Source of the DNA: an uncultured Actinomycetes bacterium | GTDB taxonomy: Bacteria; Actinomycetota; Actinomycetes; Mycobacteriales; Nakamurellaceae | DNA length: 64,000 nt | Direction: 5' to 3' | NCBI GenBank assembly: GCA_937926105.1 | Contig: CALANS010000130.1 | Location: forward strand, 1 to 64,000 | Shown: one piece after another, positions 34,440 to 43,051 of the stretch | Numbering within the stretch: position 1 is the first letter of the stretch | Layout: the number at the start of each line of letters is the position of its first letter | The notes under the pieces: model-generated | The model's database searches: none | Seen by the model: only the letters and a program-made list of their open reading frames with translations | Told to the model about the DNA's origin: nothing | Translations under genes and position numbers: made by a program

Positions 34440-36509
34440 ATGACTGCAGTAGAACCCGACAACACGGCACTCGACGCAGGCACGGCGCCGGCGGAACTGT
34501 GGTGGCGGCGACCGTTCGGCATGTTCCAGACCAACATCCGCGAGATTGACGCGGACCTCGATGTGCACCAGGTACTCGACGATATCCAGAACTACGGCGC
34601 CGTCGCATGGATGGTGAGCGTCGGTGGAATTATATCGAACTACCCGACCAATCTGCCGTTCCAGACCCGCAACCCCGTTCTCGATCATCGACCCTCACAC
34701 GACATGGTCGGTGACGCGCTCCGCGAAGCGCACGCACGGGGTGTCAAGCTTGTCGCTCGCATGGACTTCTCCAAGGTTCCCCACGCGTTGGCCGAGGCAC
34801 ACCCGGACTGGTGCTTTGTGGATTCACACGGCGAACGCCAGACCTACAACGGGCTGGTGTCCACCTGCCCCAGTGGACCCTACTATCAGCAGAACATGTT
34901 CGCCATCGTCACCGAAGTGCTCGAGAATTACGCTGTCGACGGATTCTTCTTCAATTGGATGGATTTCAACGAGCACGACTACGACAAGGTCTATCGGGGC
35001 GTGTGCCAGTGCCGGCACTGCTGGGACGGGTTTACCAAGGCATTCCCGGGCATGGCCCTCCCAGAGGGTCCGGCCGATGCCGCATATCAGCACTGGCAGC
35101 GTTACGCAGCGGCGACGCTCTACGATCTGACCGACAGAGCACGTCGAGTCATCTCCGCGATGCGCCCGGAGGCGCCGCTCATCATGGAGGAACCAAGCGG
35201 CGACATCATCTTCCACGAGGGCAATCACAAGATCGGCGACACGGTCTGGCACTTCCAGACCGAAGAGGCCGTCAGCCTGGCCAAGTCTCGACGACCGAAC
35301 CAGCCAGTTCTGGTCAACGCCATGGCCTACATCGACGTGCCCTATCGTCTGGCCGGCGAGGAGCCAGAACGTTTTGCGCAATACCTGATCCAGGCCATCT
35401 CACGCGGAGCCATCCCGTCCACTTACATCATGGCCACGCCGGATCGCATTCGGTATGAAAGCCTTCGGGTCGGGGCTGATATCACCCGGTTCCACGCCAG
35501 GAATCGGGACCTGTATGACGGGCTGGTCTCGATCGCGCGCACCGCATTGGTCAGGCCTAGTCCCCTGCAGGCGACCGCCGACAGCTGCGCGCAGGCTCTG
35601 GCCGAGTTCCGTGGCGTGTACGTGGGTTTGACCGAGCGGCACGTTCCGTTTGATGTGGTCGGTATCGAGAGTCTCGCCGAGGTGGATCTTCGGCGATATG
35701 CGCTGCTGATCCTGCCGGACCTCGGTGCGCTGGGGAGCGCCGTCACCACCGCCGTCGATGAATGGGTCTTCGACGGCGGCCGACTCCTGGTGCTCGGGTC
35801 GTCAGGATTCGACAACCGCACCATGCAGCTTCGCTCGTCGGGCGCAGCCGACGAACTCGCGGTTCTGCGCGGCCGGCGCGCGACATGGTCGATGCACCTG
35901 CACGGCGCCGCCGCATCGACGTCGCCGGATGACTTCCCGATTCCCGTGATCGGCTCATATCACGTCACCACGCTGCGGAACGGCGCCACCAGTGGCATGT
36001 CCGTGCTGTCCCGCGCGCCATACGGCCCGCCAGAGAAGTGTTACGGCCACGTTGAGATCGGCGACCAGCCAGGGTGGATCAACTACCACTACGGGCGCGG
36101 AGCCAGCACGACAATGCCATGGACACCCGGAACGGCATACCGGTCAGAAGGATTGACTGCACACCGGGACGCGCTCGTCGACCGACTACTGGGCCTGCTT
36201 GGCGCCGATCGACAGCTGGAGACGACGTTGCCGGAGCAGGTTGGCATCACCCTTGCGCGTGGGGCGCGAGGTGTCATGGTGAGCATCAACAATCTGACTG
36301 GAATGCGTCAGCACGGCTTCACACCCCCAGCGGATCTGCCTGCGCACCGGTTGACACTCGATCCGGGGGGCGCCGTGTCGGCCGCCCGGGCCCTCGTTGC
36401 GGACCAGCCGATCGAGGTCGCTGCCGATGGCGGGTGGGTTACCCTCACACTCCCGCCCATCGGCCGATTCGAGGTGATCCACCTGGATACCACCAGCTCG
36501 GCGCGGTAA
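34440..36509 (+). CDS. GHL6-like glycoside hydrolase with trimerisation-type domain (second copy)
   Basis: 689 residues from the ATG at 34440 (GGAG upstream; an earlier in-frame start would overlap the kinase). The layout matches the gene at 30329: FQTNIREIDADLDV, AVAWMVSVGGIISNYPTNLP, VKLVARMDFSKVPHALAEAHPDW and YAVDGFFFNWMDFNEHDYDK, then CQCRHCWDGF, a cysteine cluster usual in GHL6 proteins that may hold zinc. The trimerisation-like domain (LRRYALLILPDLGALG) follows. It is cytoplasmic. MEEPSGD and VARMDFSK supply acidic residues at strand ends that could be catalytic (inference). Two diverged copies in one cluster suggest they act on different linkages. Confidence 0.78.
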   Translation: MTAVEPDNTALDAGTAPAELWWRRPFGMFQTNIREIDADLDVHQVLDDIQNYGAVAWMVSVGGIISNYPTNLPFQTRNPVLDHRPSHDMVGDALREAHARGVKLVARMDFSKVPHALAEAHPDWCFVDSHGERQTYNGLVSTCPSGPYYQQNMFAIVTEVLENYAVDGFFFNWMDFNEHDYDKVYRGVCQCRHCWDGFTKAFPGMALPEGPADAAYQHWQRYAAATLYDLTDRARRVISAMRPEAPLIMEEPSGDIIFHEGNHKIGDTVWHFQTEEAVSLAKSRRPNQPVLVNAMAYIDVPYRLAGEEPERFAQYLIQAISRGAIPSTYIMATPDRIRYESLRVGADITRFHARNRDLYDGLVSIARTALVRPSPLQATADSCAQALAEFRGVYVGLTERHVPFDVVGIESLAEVDLRRYALLILPDLGALGSAVTTAVDEWVFDGGRLLVLGSSGFDNRTMQLRSSGAADELAVLRGRRATWSMHLHGAAASTSPDDFPIPVIGSYHVTTLRNGATSGMSVLSRAPYGPPEKCYGHVEIGDQPGWINYHYGRGASTTMPWTPGTAYRSEGLTAHRDALVDRLLGLLGADRQLETTLPEQVGITLARGARGVMVSINNLTGMRQHGFTPPADLPAHRLTLDPGGAVSAARALVADQPIEVAADGGWVTLTLPPIGRFEVIHLDTTSSAR

Positions 36510-36570
36510 ATTGCCATGCTGCATGCGGCCCTTGCCGCCGCGGCACCGATGAGAAGGGCAGCGTGATCGT

Positions 36571-37755
36571 GTGGGTAGCAAAGCAGCAGCAACCACCGGG
36601 ACGGTCGCACAGGTCAACCGAACCACGATCATCGAACTGCTACGGGCGGCCGGGCCGCTCTCCCGAGCGGACATCGAAAATGCTACGGGGCTCAGCACGG
36701 CAACCATCAACCGACTGACGAACGGCCTGATCCATGACGGGATCCTGGCCCGTACCGGTCAGAAGGCATCAACCGGAGGTCGCCCGCCGACCTTGTTGCG
36801 CTACCTGGGCGCCGCGCGTTCAGTGGCCGCGCTGCGTGTGCAGCAGGACGCGGTGACCGGTTCCTTGATCAACTTGGACGACGAGATCGTTGCGCGTCAC
36901 GTCGTGGCGATCTCTCGAGCGCGCCATGACGCCACCGACGCGACCGCGGCGCGAGCCTTTGCCGATGAGCAGGTGGCAGCCATCGACGAGGTCGCCCAGC
37001 ACTTCATCTCACGCGCGACGGACCTGGGCACGCAGTGCACGGCAATCGGAGTGGCGGTGCCCGGGGTCGTCGACGCCCTCGGCGGCGAGGTGAGCCATAT
37101 CCCCGGAATGGGCGAGGTCCGGCTCCCGCTCGGTGACCTACTGCGCTCCCGACTCCCCCTGCCCATCATCATCGAGAACGACGCGAACGCCATGGCTTAC
37201 GGTGAGTTCCGCGCCGTGAGGCACAGCGATGTCAACAACATGATCGGCATCCTGGTGGATCACGGTGTCGGCGCCGGGATCATCACCAATGGCGAGCTCT
37301 ACCGCGGGGTCAATGGTGAAGCGGGAGAGATCGGTTTCCTGCTCACCGATCGGCTCTCACTCCAAGACGTCTACTCCGACTACGGCGCACTGGAGTCCAA
37401 GCTCGCTGCCGCCCGCTCGGACGGTCTCGACAAGGGTAAGCGGGCAAGCGCCCGCCGGAGCGGCGGATACTCACCGCGGCAAGCGTCGAGGGGTCCATCG
37501 CAGACCGACGACGACATCATCGACATACTCGCGCTTGCTGTCGCCGCGATGATCATCATTCTCGACCCGCAGCTGGTTACCTTGGATGGCTCCCCACTAC
37601 GTCACCCCGCAGTCGCCGCGGCGCTGCGTGAGCGGCTCCTCGGTCGTATTCCGCACGTTCCCGAGATCGTCATCGCGCGCGACGACGCGGTCCTCCGCGG
37701 GGTTGCAGAACTGGCGACCGTGAAGCTACACGACTTCACCTATATCTCACACTGA
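36571..37755 (+). CDS. ROK-family transcriptional repressor lacking the zinc motif
   Basis: 394 residues. A winged-helix DNA-binding part (SRADIENATGLSTATINRLTNGLIHDGIL) lies near 30-60. The ROK sugar-binding fold follows: VAVPGVVDALGGEV and IIENDANAMAYGEFRA, then GILVDHGVGAGIITNGELYRG. Normal ROK repressors then show a GHxxx helix and a CxCGxxGCxE zinc site. Here both are replaced (GEAGEIGFLLTDRLSLQDVY), so ligand binding may differ. A basic insert (KGKRASARRSGGYSPRQAS) lies near 290. It is the likely binder of CACTCTGAGTG at the two cluster promoters and would release them when the sugar is present. Confidence 0.88.
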   Translation: MGSKAAATTGTVAQVNRTTIIELLRAAGPLSRADIENATGLSTATINRLTNGLIHDGILARTGQKASTGGRPPTLLRYLGAARSVAALRVQQDAVTGSLINLDDEIVARHVVAISRARHDATDATAARAFADEQVAAIDEVAQHFISRATDLGTQCTAIGVAVPGVVDALGGEVSHIPGMGEVRLPLGDLLRSRLPLPIIIENDANAMAYGEFRAVRHSDVNNMIGILVDHGVGAGIITNGELYRGVNGEAGEIGFLLTDRLSLQDVYSDYGALESKLAAARSDGLDKGKRASARRSGGYSPRQASRGPSQTDDDIIDILALAVAAMIIILDPQLVTLDGSPLRHPAVAAALRERLLGRIPHVPEIVIARDDAVLRGVAELATVKLHDFTYISH

Positions 37756-37802
37756 GACGGGCGCGGATCGACGGGCCACCACTTCACCACAGCCCTGCAT
37801 CA

Positions 37803-38525
37803 TCACCGCACCAGGATGGCCCCACACTCCGGGCAGCGCTGCACGGAATCCAGTGCCGCTGTGCGAATCTCCTCCAGCGTCTGCCGGTCCAATGCCATCC
37901 GGCAGGCACCACAGCGATCCCCCATCAACGCTCCGGCGGCTACCTTGCCGGAGCTGCGGATCCGCTCGTAGAGCGCCAAGACGTCCTGCGGAATGCCCGT
38001 CACCAAGCCCTCGCGCTTGCCGGCCAGCTCGGCAAGTTCGCCGTCGATGGTCACGAACTGCCCGTCCCGGGAGGTTGTCGCGCCGTCCACCTCGGCCATG
38101 GCCGCATCCAGCTCTGCCTGAGCCTGGGCCATGGCGGCGTCCGCCGCCTCCCGCCGTTCCATCAGCTCCAGCGCGTCATCCTCCAGGGTGCCCTGCCGCC
38201 GGCCCAACGACTCGACCTCGCGTTGCAGGTTCTCCAGTTCCTTGGCGGGCACGGCCCCCGAGGCCAGCCGCTCCCGATCCCGGTCCGCCCGGGCGCGCAC
38301 CGAGTCGATCTCGTCATCGAGCTTGCGGGCGGCCCGGTCCAGATCGCCGACCTCCGTCTGGGCCAGCACCAGCCGCCCGGACAGGTCGTCGATCCGGGCC
38401 GCGCCCTCGGCGATGACGGCAAGCGCGGGCAGGGTGGCGCGCCGGTGCCGAGCCGCGTCGGCGGCCCGGTCGACGTCGGCCAGCTCCAGCAGGGTGCGCT
38501 GGGCGGCGGGATCGGCGGTGGGCAC
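37803..38525 (-). CDS. Coiled-coil protein with C4 zinc ribbon
   Basis: 240 residues. The first 180 are a long coiled-coil hairpin (heptads of Leu, Ala and Glu). The C-terminus has CGAC and CPEC, a C4 zinc ribbon. This is the CT398/Rv2229c-type family, conserved in actinobacteria and commonly next to a Nif3-like gene, as here. Function is not settled; nucleic-acid binding is suggested for the family. GTG at 38525 follows AAGGAG. Confidence 0.85.
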   Translation of the reverse strand: MPTADPAAQRTLLELADVDRAADAARHRRATLPALAVIAEGAARIDDLSGRLVLAQTEVGDLDRAARKLDDEIDSVRARADRDRERLASGAVPAKELENLQREVESLGRRQGTLEDDALELMERREAADAAMAQAQAELDAAMAEVDGATTSRDGQFVTIDGELAELAGKREGLVTGIPQDVLALYERIRSSGKVAAGALMGDRCGACRMALDRQTLEEIRTAALDSVQRCPECGAILVR

Positions 38526-38596
38526 TTCTCACGCTCCTTGGCTGCGGGCGCTGCGGGTCCAGCGCCGATCTTCCCGGATCGCCTCGGCGCCCCGGG

Positions 38597-39754
38597 TCAG
38601 GCGTTCCCGGCCGACCGGGACGGTTGGTGCACCGTCCACGGGTCGGTGCGCCGGGTGGACACCGTCACCGCGACGCTACCGCTCGCCGCCGCCGTGATCA
38701 CCTCCGCCGCCCGCGGCAGCCACGGCCACTCGCTCGCCCAGTGCGCGACCTCCAGCACGGCGGGCCGGTTCGGGTCCGCGACGTGCTCGGCCACGGTGTG
38801 GTGCGACAGGTCGGCAGTGAGGTACGCGTCGGCCCCGACCGCGGTCGCCGCGCCCAGCTCGGAGCCGCCGGCACCTCCGCACACCGCCAGCACGGACACC
38901 CGTCGATCCGGGTCGCCGGCAGCCCGCACGCCCACCGCGGTAGCGGGCAGGACCTCCGCAACGTGCCGCGCCAACTCACGCAGTCGCATCGGCTCGGCCA
39001 GCTCCCCCACCCGGCCGAGCCCGGCAGCCGCCGCCGCTTCCGGGACCGGCACCGTCGCGATGATGTCGAAGGCCGGTTCCTCGTAGGGGTGCGCGGAACG
39101 CAGCGCCGTCACCACCGCGGCCCGGCGAGATGGCGGCAGTACCATCTCCACCCGCGCCTCGGGCACATGCTCAACCCGTCCCACCTCGCCGATCGCCGGG
39201 CGCGCCCCGGGCAATGGCCGGAACCGGCCCTCGCCGGCCGAGACGAACGCGGCCTCCGCGTAGTCGCCGATCGTGCCCGCCCCCGCCGCAGCCAGCGCAG
39301 CGACGAGCCGCTCCACGTCCGCGACCGGCACGAACACCACCAGCTTGTCCAGCATCGGCGGCGCCGGCACCAGCGGCCGGGCATCGCGCAGCCCGACCGC
39401 GTCGGCGAGCGCGTCGTTCACCCCACCGGGCGCGCGGTCGGCGTTGGTGTGCGCGGCGAAATGCGCGATGCCCGCCCGGATCAGCTGGTGCAGCAGGCCA
39501 CCCTTGGCGGTGTCGGCGGCCACCGACTGCACCGGTCGAAACAACAAGGGGTGATGGGTCAGCAGCAGGTCGGCGCCGATCTCGACGGCCTCACCGACCG
39601 TGACCGGATCTACGTCCACCGCCAGCAGCACGCGCCGCACGGTCTGGTCCGGATCGCCGCAGGTCAGGCCGATCCCGGTGTCCCACGGTTCGGCCAGCGA
39701 GGGCGGGTAGGCGGTGTCCAGCGCCGCGATGATCTCGGTCAGCCGTACTGTCAT
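38597..39754 (-). CDS. Nif3-like metal-binding protein (YqfO/GTP cyclohydrolase 1 type 2 family)
   Basis: 385 residues from the ATG at 39754; upstream reading is unsupported low-complexity sequence. The two halves of the Nif3 fold (LADLLLTHHPLLFRP near 70 and TADLSHHTVAEHV near the end) carry the di-metal histidines. A PII-like insert (LDKLVVFVPVADVERLVAALAAAG) lies between them, as in YqfO. The molecular role of the family is debated. A divergent 59-bp gap separates it from the phosphatase gene. Confidence 0.9.
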   Translation of the reverse strand: MTVRLTEIIAALDTAYPPSLAEPWDTGIGLTCGDPDQTVRRVLLAVDVDPVTVGEAVEIGADLLLTHHPLLFRPVQSVAADTAKGGLLHQLIRAGIAHFAAHTNADRAPGGVNDALADAVGLRDARPLVPAPPMLDKLVVFVPVADVERLVAALAAAGAGTIGDYAEAAFVSAGEGRFRPLPGARPAIGEVGRVEHVPEARVEMVLPPSRRAAVVTALRSAHPYEEPAFDIIATVPVPEAAAAAGLGRVGELAEPMRLRELARHVAEVLPATAVGVRAAGDPDRRVSVLAVCGGAGGSELGAATAVGADAYLTADLSHHTVAEHVADPNRPAVLEVAHWASEWPWLPRAAEVITAAASGSVAVTVSTRRTDPWTVHQPSRSAGNA

Positions 39755-39813
39755 GGTCAGCCCGCTCCCTCCTGCCCGGATCGGCCCCCAGTCTGGCAGG
39801 CCACAATGGAGGG

Positions 39814-40305
39814 GTGACGCAGCAGATCCCCGCAGACCGGCGGTTCGAAGTGCTGGTGGTGTGCTCCGGCAACATCTGCCGGTCCCCGATGGGCGAGCAG
39901 GTGCTGCGGCGCGCGTTCGCGGAGGCGGGGTTGGGTGAGGCGGTGACGGTGTCCAGCGCGGGCACCGGCGACTGGCATGTCGGGCAGGGGGCACATCCTC
40001 CTGCGCGACGCATCCTGGCCGACGCGGGTTACCCGACCGCACACGCCGCGCGGCAGGTCACTCGCGCGATGGTGAACGCCTCGGATCTGGTGCTGGCCGC
40101 GGACCGCGGACACCTGCGGGCGCTGCGCGACGTGGCCACCGACCCGTCCCGGGTGCACCTGGTGCGGTCGTTCGACCCGGACGCCGATCACGACGAGGTT
40201 CCCGACCCGTACGGCCATCCGGACGAGCAGTACCGAGAGGTACTGGCGATGCTGCGAGCAGCGGCCCCCGGGGTGGTCAACGAGGTCAGGTCCCGGATCG
40301 GATGA
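39814..40305 (+). CDS. Low-molecular-weight protein-tyrosine phosphatase
   Basis: 163 residues. The phosphate loop CSGNICRSP at 17-25 is the CX5R(S/T) active site, and VPDPYGH supplies the general-acid aspartate. It is a cytoplasmic enzyme that removes phosphate from tyrosine. GTG at 39814 is divergent from the Nif3 gene. The SURF1 gene overlaps its stop (ATGA). Confidence 0.92.
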   Translation: MTQQIPADRRFEVLVVCSGNICRSPMGEQVLRRAFAEAGLGEAVTVSSAGTGDWHVGQGAHPPARRILADAGYPTAHAARQVTRAMVNASDLVLAADRGHLRALRDVATDPSRVHLVRSFDPDADHDEVPDPYGHPDEQYREVLAMLRAAAPGVVNEVRSRIG

Positions 40306-41435
40306 CTCACCCGCAGCAGCCCGTGGGCGATCCACCGGACAGCGGCGCACCCGGCCCGGATCATTCGTCACCACCGGCGACTCCGTCACCGCTGGGCGGC
40401 CCTCACCCCGAGATCTCGTCACCGCCAGGCCCTCACCCCGAGCCCCCGTCACCGCCGGCGAAGCACTCCTTGCGTTTCCTGATCACACCCCGGTGGATCG
40501 CGCTGATGGTGGGGGCGATTTCGTTCGCGCTGGCCTGCTACCTGATCCTGGCGCCCTGGCAGTTCGGGAGGAACGCGGAGCGGTCGGAGCAGAACGCGGC
40601 GGTGGCAGCGGCCATCACGGCTCCGCCGGTGCCGATTGCGGAGCGAATGTCCACCACGGTGCAACCGAATCGGGACGCCATCTGGCGCAGGGTCACCGTG
40701 ACGGGCACCTTCGATGCGTCCCGGGAGGCCTACATCCGGCTGCGGCAAGACGGCGAGGGCCGGCCGGCATCCGAAGTGGTGGTGCCGCTGATCACCGCCG
40801 ACGGCACCGCCGTGCTGGTGGATCGGGGTTATGTCTCGTTCGCCTCGGTCCAGCAGGGTTCGGCGCTGCCTGCGCTGCCCACCGGGACGGTGACGCTGAC
40901 CGGCCGGGTGCAGGCCGACCAGACCGATCCGAAGAACCGGCCGCCCGTCGCCGCCCCGGACGGACGGATGCAGTACACCGCCGCGAGTTCGGCACTGGCC
41001 GCCCCGGGTCCGGTGTACCGGGGTTACCTGCAGCTGACCGAGGATTCGCCCGGTGTGATCGACCCGATCGGCCTGCCGCAGCAGGACTCGGGGCCGTTCT
41101 TCTCCTATGCGCTGCAGTGGCTGGCCTTCGGCGCGATCGCCGTGCTCGGCATCGGCTACTTCATCTATCGGGAGGTCACCGACCCGGCGGCGGAGGACAT
41201 CTACCTTTCGGACGAGGGATCGGCGAGCGGTGACGGGGGTTCCGGCGGGATCCCGGATGACGAGAGTTCGGACAATAACGAGGGTCCCGGCGGTGACAAC
41301 GGGTCGAACGGTGACGCGCGTGCCCCGAGCGACACACCCACCAGCGGTGACGGGCATCTCGCCGAGCGCCGTCCTTCCAGCCGTCGCCGGACCCGCCGGG
41401 GCTTTGACAAGTCCCAGCTCTATGACCGGGACTGA
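40302..41435 (+). CDS. SURF1-family protein
   Basis: 377 residues. After a Pro-rich leader with repeats of the PHPE type, a first helix (WIALMVGAISFALACYLILAPWQFGRN) opens the SURF1 domain. A second helix (FFSYALQWLAFGAIAVLGIGYFIYRE) closes it. SURF1 helps assemble haem-copper cytochrome oxidase. A low-complexity Asp/Gly/Ser tail and a basic end (RRRTRRGFDKSQL) follow, as in mycobacterial relatives. Confidence 0.88.
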   Translation: MTHPQQPVGDPPDSGAPGPDHSSPPATPSPLGGPHPEISSPPGPHPEPPSPPAKHSLRFLITPRWIALMVGAISFALACYLILAPWQFGRNAERSEQNAAVAAAITAPPVPIAERMSTTVQPNRDAIWRRVTVTGTFDASREAYIRLRQDGEGRPASEVVVPLITADGTAVLVDRGYVSFASVQQGSALPALPTGTVTLTGRVQADQTDPKNRPPVAAPDGRMQYTAASSALAAPGPVYRGYLQLTEDSPGVIDPIGLPQQDSGPFFSYALQWLAFGAIAVLGIGYFIYREVTDPAAEDIYLSDEGSASGDGGSGGIPDDESSDNNEGPGGDNGSNGDARAPSDTPTSGDGHLAERRPSSRRRTRRGFDKSQLYDRD

Positions 41436-41457
41436 TCGTCCGCCGCTCGCGCCTTCG

Positions 41458-42012
41458 TCACCGGCGAGCCTGAATACCTCGCATCGCCTTCCGGGCCGGC
41501 GGATCCAGCACTCCGAACAGGACTGTCGCTCCGACCGCGAGGATCACCAAGCCCGCTACGGTGGCCAGCACCGGCCCCGTCCCGGTGCCCGCCTCGCCCG
41601 CGGGTAAGACCCCGAGCGCGTCGCCGGGGGCGATCACCTTGGCCAGCGCCCAGGCCGTCGCCAGCATCCCGCAGCCGGCCAGCAGCGCACCGACAAGTCG
41701 GCGCGGCCGCACGTCGGCACCCGTCACCGCCAGGACCAGCGCCGGAATCACCGTCACCGCACCCACGATCACCACCGGGATTGCCGGTCGATAGCTGCCC
41801 ATCCCGTCCATCAGGGTGTTCAGGTTGACGCCGTCCACCAGGTCGCTCCCACCGGAGATGGCGCCCCAGCCGGAGATCGTGGTGCGCCCGCCTGTCTGCA
41901 TGGCGGTGCTGATCCAGCCCAGGAACGTCGACCCGATCAGCGCCAGCCCGCCCGCAGCCGCGAGCAGGCCGGCCGTCCGGCGCGCAGCGAGTCGCCCGTC
42001 GAGCGACGTCAT
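41458..42012 (-). CDS. Four-helix membrane protein, unknown
   Basis: 184 residues with about four hydrophobic helices (AGLLAAAGGLALIGSTFLGW; AIPVVIVGAVTVIPALVLAV; LVGALLAGCGMLATAWALA; VLATVAGLVILAVGATVLFG). ATG at 42012 chosen; a longer frame upstream reads as unsupported sequence. It converges with the SURF1 gene and is divergent from the phosphoesterase. No family recognised. Confidence 0.7.
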   Translation of the reverse strand: MTSLDGRLAARRTAGLLAAAGGLALIGSTFLGWISTAMQTGGRTTISGWGAISGGSDLVDGVNLNTLMDGMGSYRPAIPVVIVGAVTVIPALVLAVTGADVRPRRLVGALLAGCGMLATAWALAKVIAPGDALGVLPAGEAGTGTGPVLATVAGLVILAVGATVLFGVLDPPARKAMRGIQARR

Positions 42013-42130
42013 CGACGTGCCTCGGAGCTGACAGCCGTGGTGCTGGCGATGTGCACCGCCTCCTTGCCTGCGGGTATCGGCATCGACGGTACCGGCACGC
42101 GAGGCGGGTGCTCCCGATACCATCCGGTGG

Positions 42131-43051
42131 GTGAGTACTTCACCGAGTATCGCGGGCGGATGGCCCGCCGGAACCCCCACCACCCCCGACGGTGTCCCCC
42201 CGGAACGCCCCAGCCACGTGCTGGCGCATCTGTCGGACACCCACCTGACGGCTCGCGGCGTCGCCTACAACGGGGTGATCGATGCCGACGCGACGCTGGC
42301 ACGGGCGGTGCAGGTGCTGCGCACCGCGATCGCCGACGGTGTCGGCCTCGACGCCGTTGTTGCCTCCGGTGACCTGACCGACACCGGCGACCCGGACGCC
42401 TACCGGCGGGTGCGCACCGCGCTGGAATCGCTGGACCTGCCGGTGATCTGGGCAAACGGCAACCACGATGTGCGGACGGCGTTCCACGAGCACGTGCTGG
42501 ATCTGCCCGACCTGCCCGAGCCGGTGCTGCAGGTGCACGACCTGTCGGGCTTGCGGGTGATCGCGCTGGACTCCACGGTTCCGGGTGCCGGCGATGGCGT
42601 ACTCGAGCCCAGTCATCTGGCCGAGTTGGCCGACGTGCTCACCACCCCGGCCGAGCACGGCAGCATCGTGGTGCTGCACCATGCGCCAATTCCGCCGCCG
42701 TCGCCGTTGCTGACTTACTTTGCACTGCACCGAGATTCGCGCGCGGCCTTGGCCGAGGTGATCTCCGGGACGGACGTGCGCCTGGTGCTGGCCGGGCACC
42801 ATCATCTGGCGCAGTCCGGCACGCTGGCCGGGGTGCCGGTCGCGGTGGCGGGCTCGGTGGCGATCCGCACCGACGTCCTGGCCCCGCTCGGCCGGGAGCG
42901 GACCACCACGTCGGCGTCGCTGAATCTGGTGGCGGTCTATCCGGACACCATCACCGTGTCGGTGGTGCCGGTCGACGGGGCGGGCACGGTGTTCGACCTG
43001 GGGCCGGCCGAGTGTGCGGCGATCATCGAGCGGGTACCCGGGCGGGCATGA
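42131..43051 (+). CDS. Metallophosphoesterase (CpdA/Icc-like)
   Basis: 306 residues. All calcineurin-type motifs are present: SDTH at 35-38, SGDLTDTGD at 79-87, GNHD at 110-113, LHHAP, and AGHHH. CpdA-type enzymes hydrolyse cyclic AMP or other cyclic nucleotides; the true substrate is not shown. GTG start at 42131. Its stop overlaps the next gene (ATGA). Confidence 0.88.
   Translation: MSTSPSIAGGWPAGTPTTPDGVPPERPSHVLAHLSDTHLTARGVAYNGVIDADATLARAVQVLRTAIADGVGLDAVVASGDLTDTGDPDAYRRVRTALESLDLPVIWANGNHDVRTAFHEHVLDLPDLPEPVLQVHDLSGLRVIALDSTVPGAGDGVLEPSHLAELADVLTTPAEHGSIVVLHHAPIPPPSPLLTYFALHRDSRAALAEVISGTDVRLVLAGHHHLAQSGTLAGVPVAVAGSVAIRTDVLAPLGRERTTTSASLNLVAVYPDTITVSVVPVDGAGTVFDLGPAECAAIIERVPGRA

Noticed and set aside
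37741..37760. Small palindrome TCTCACACTGAGA near the end of the ROK gene
   Set aside because: It overlaps the ROK stop codon and has a different spacing from CACTCTGAGTG, with no promoter beside it.
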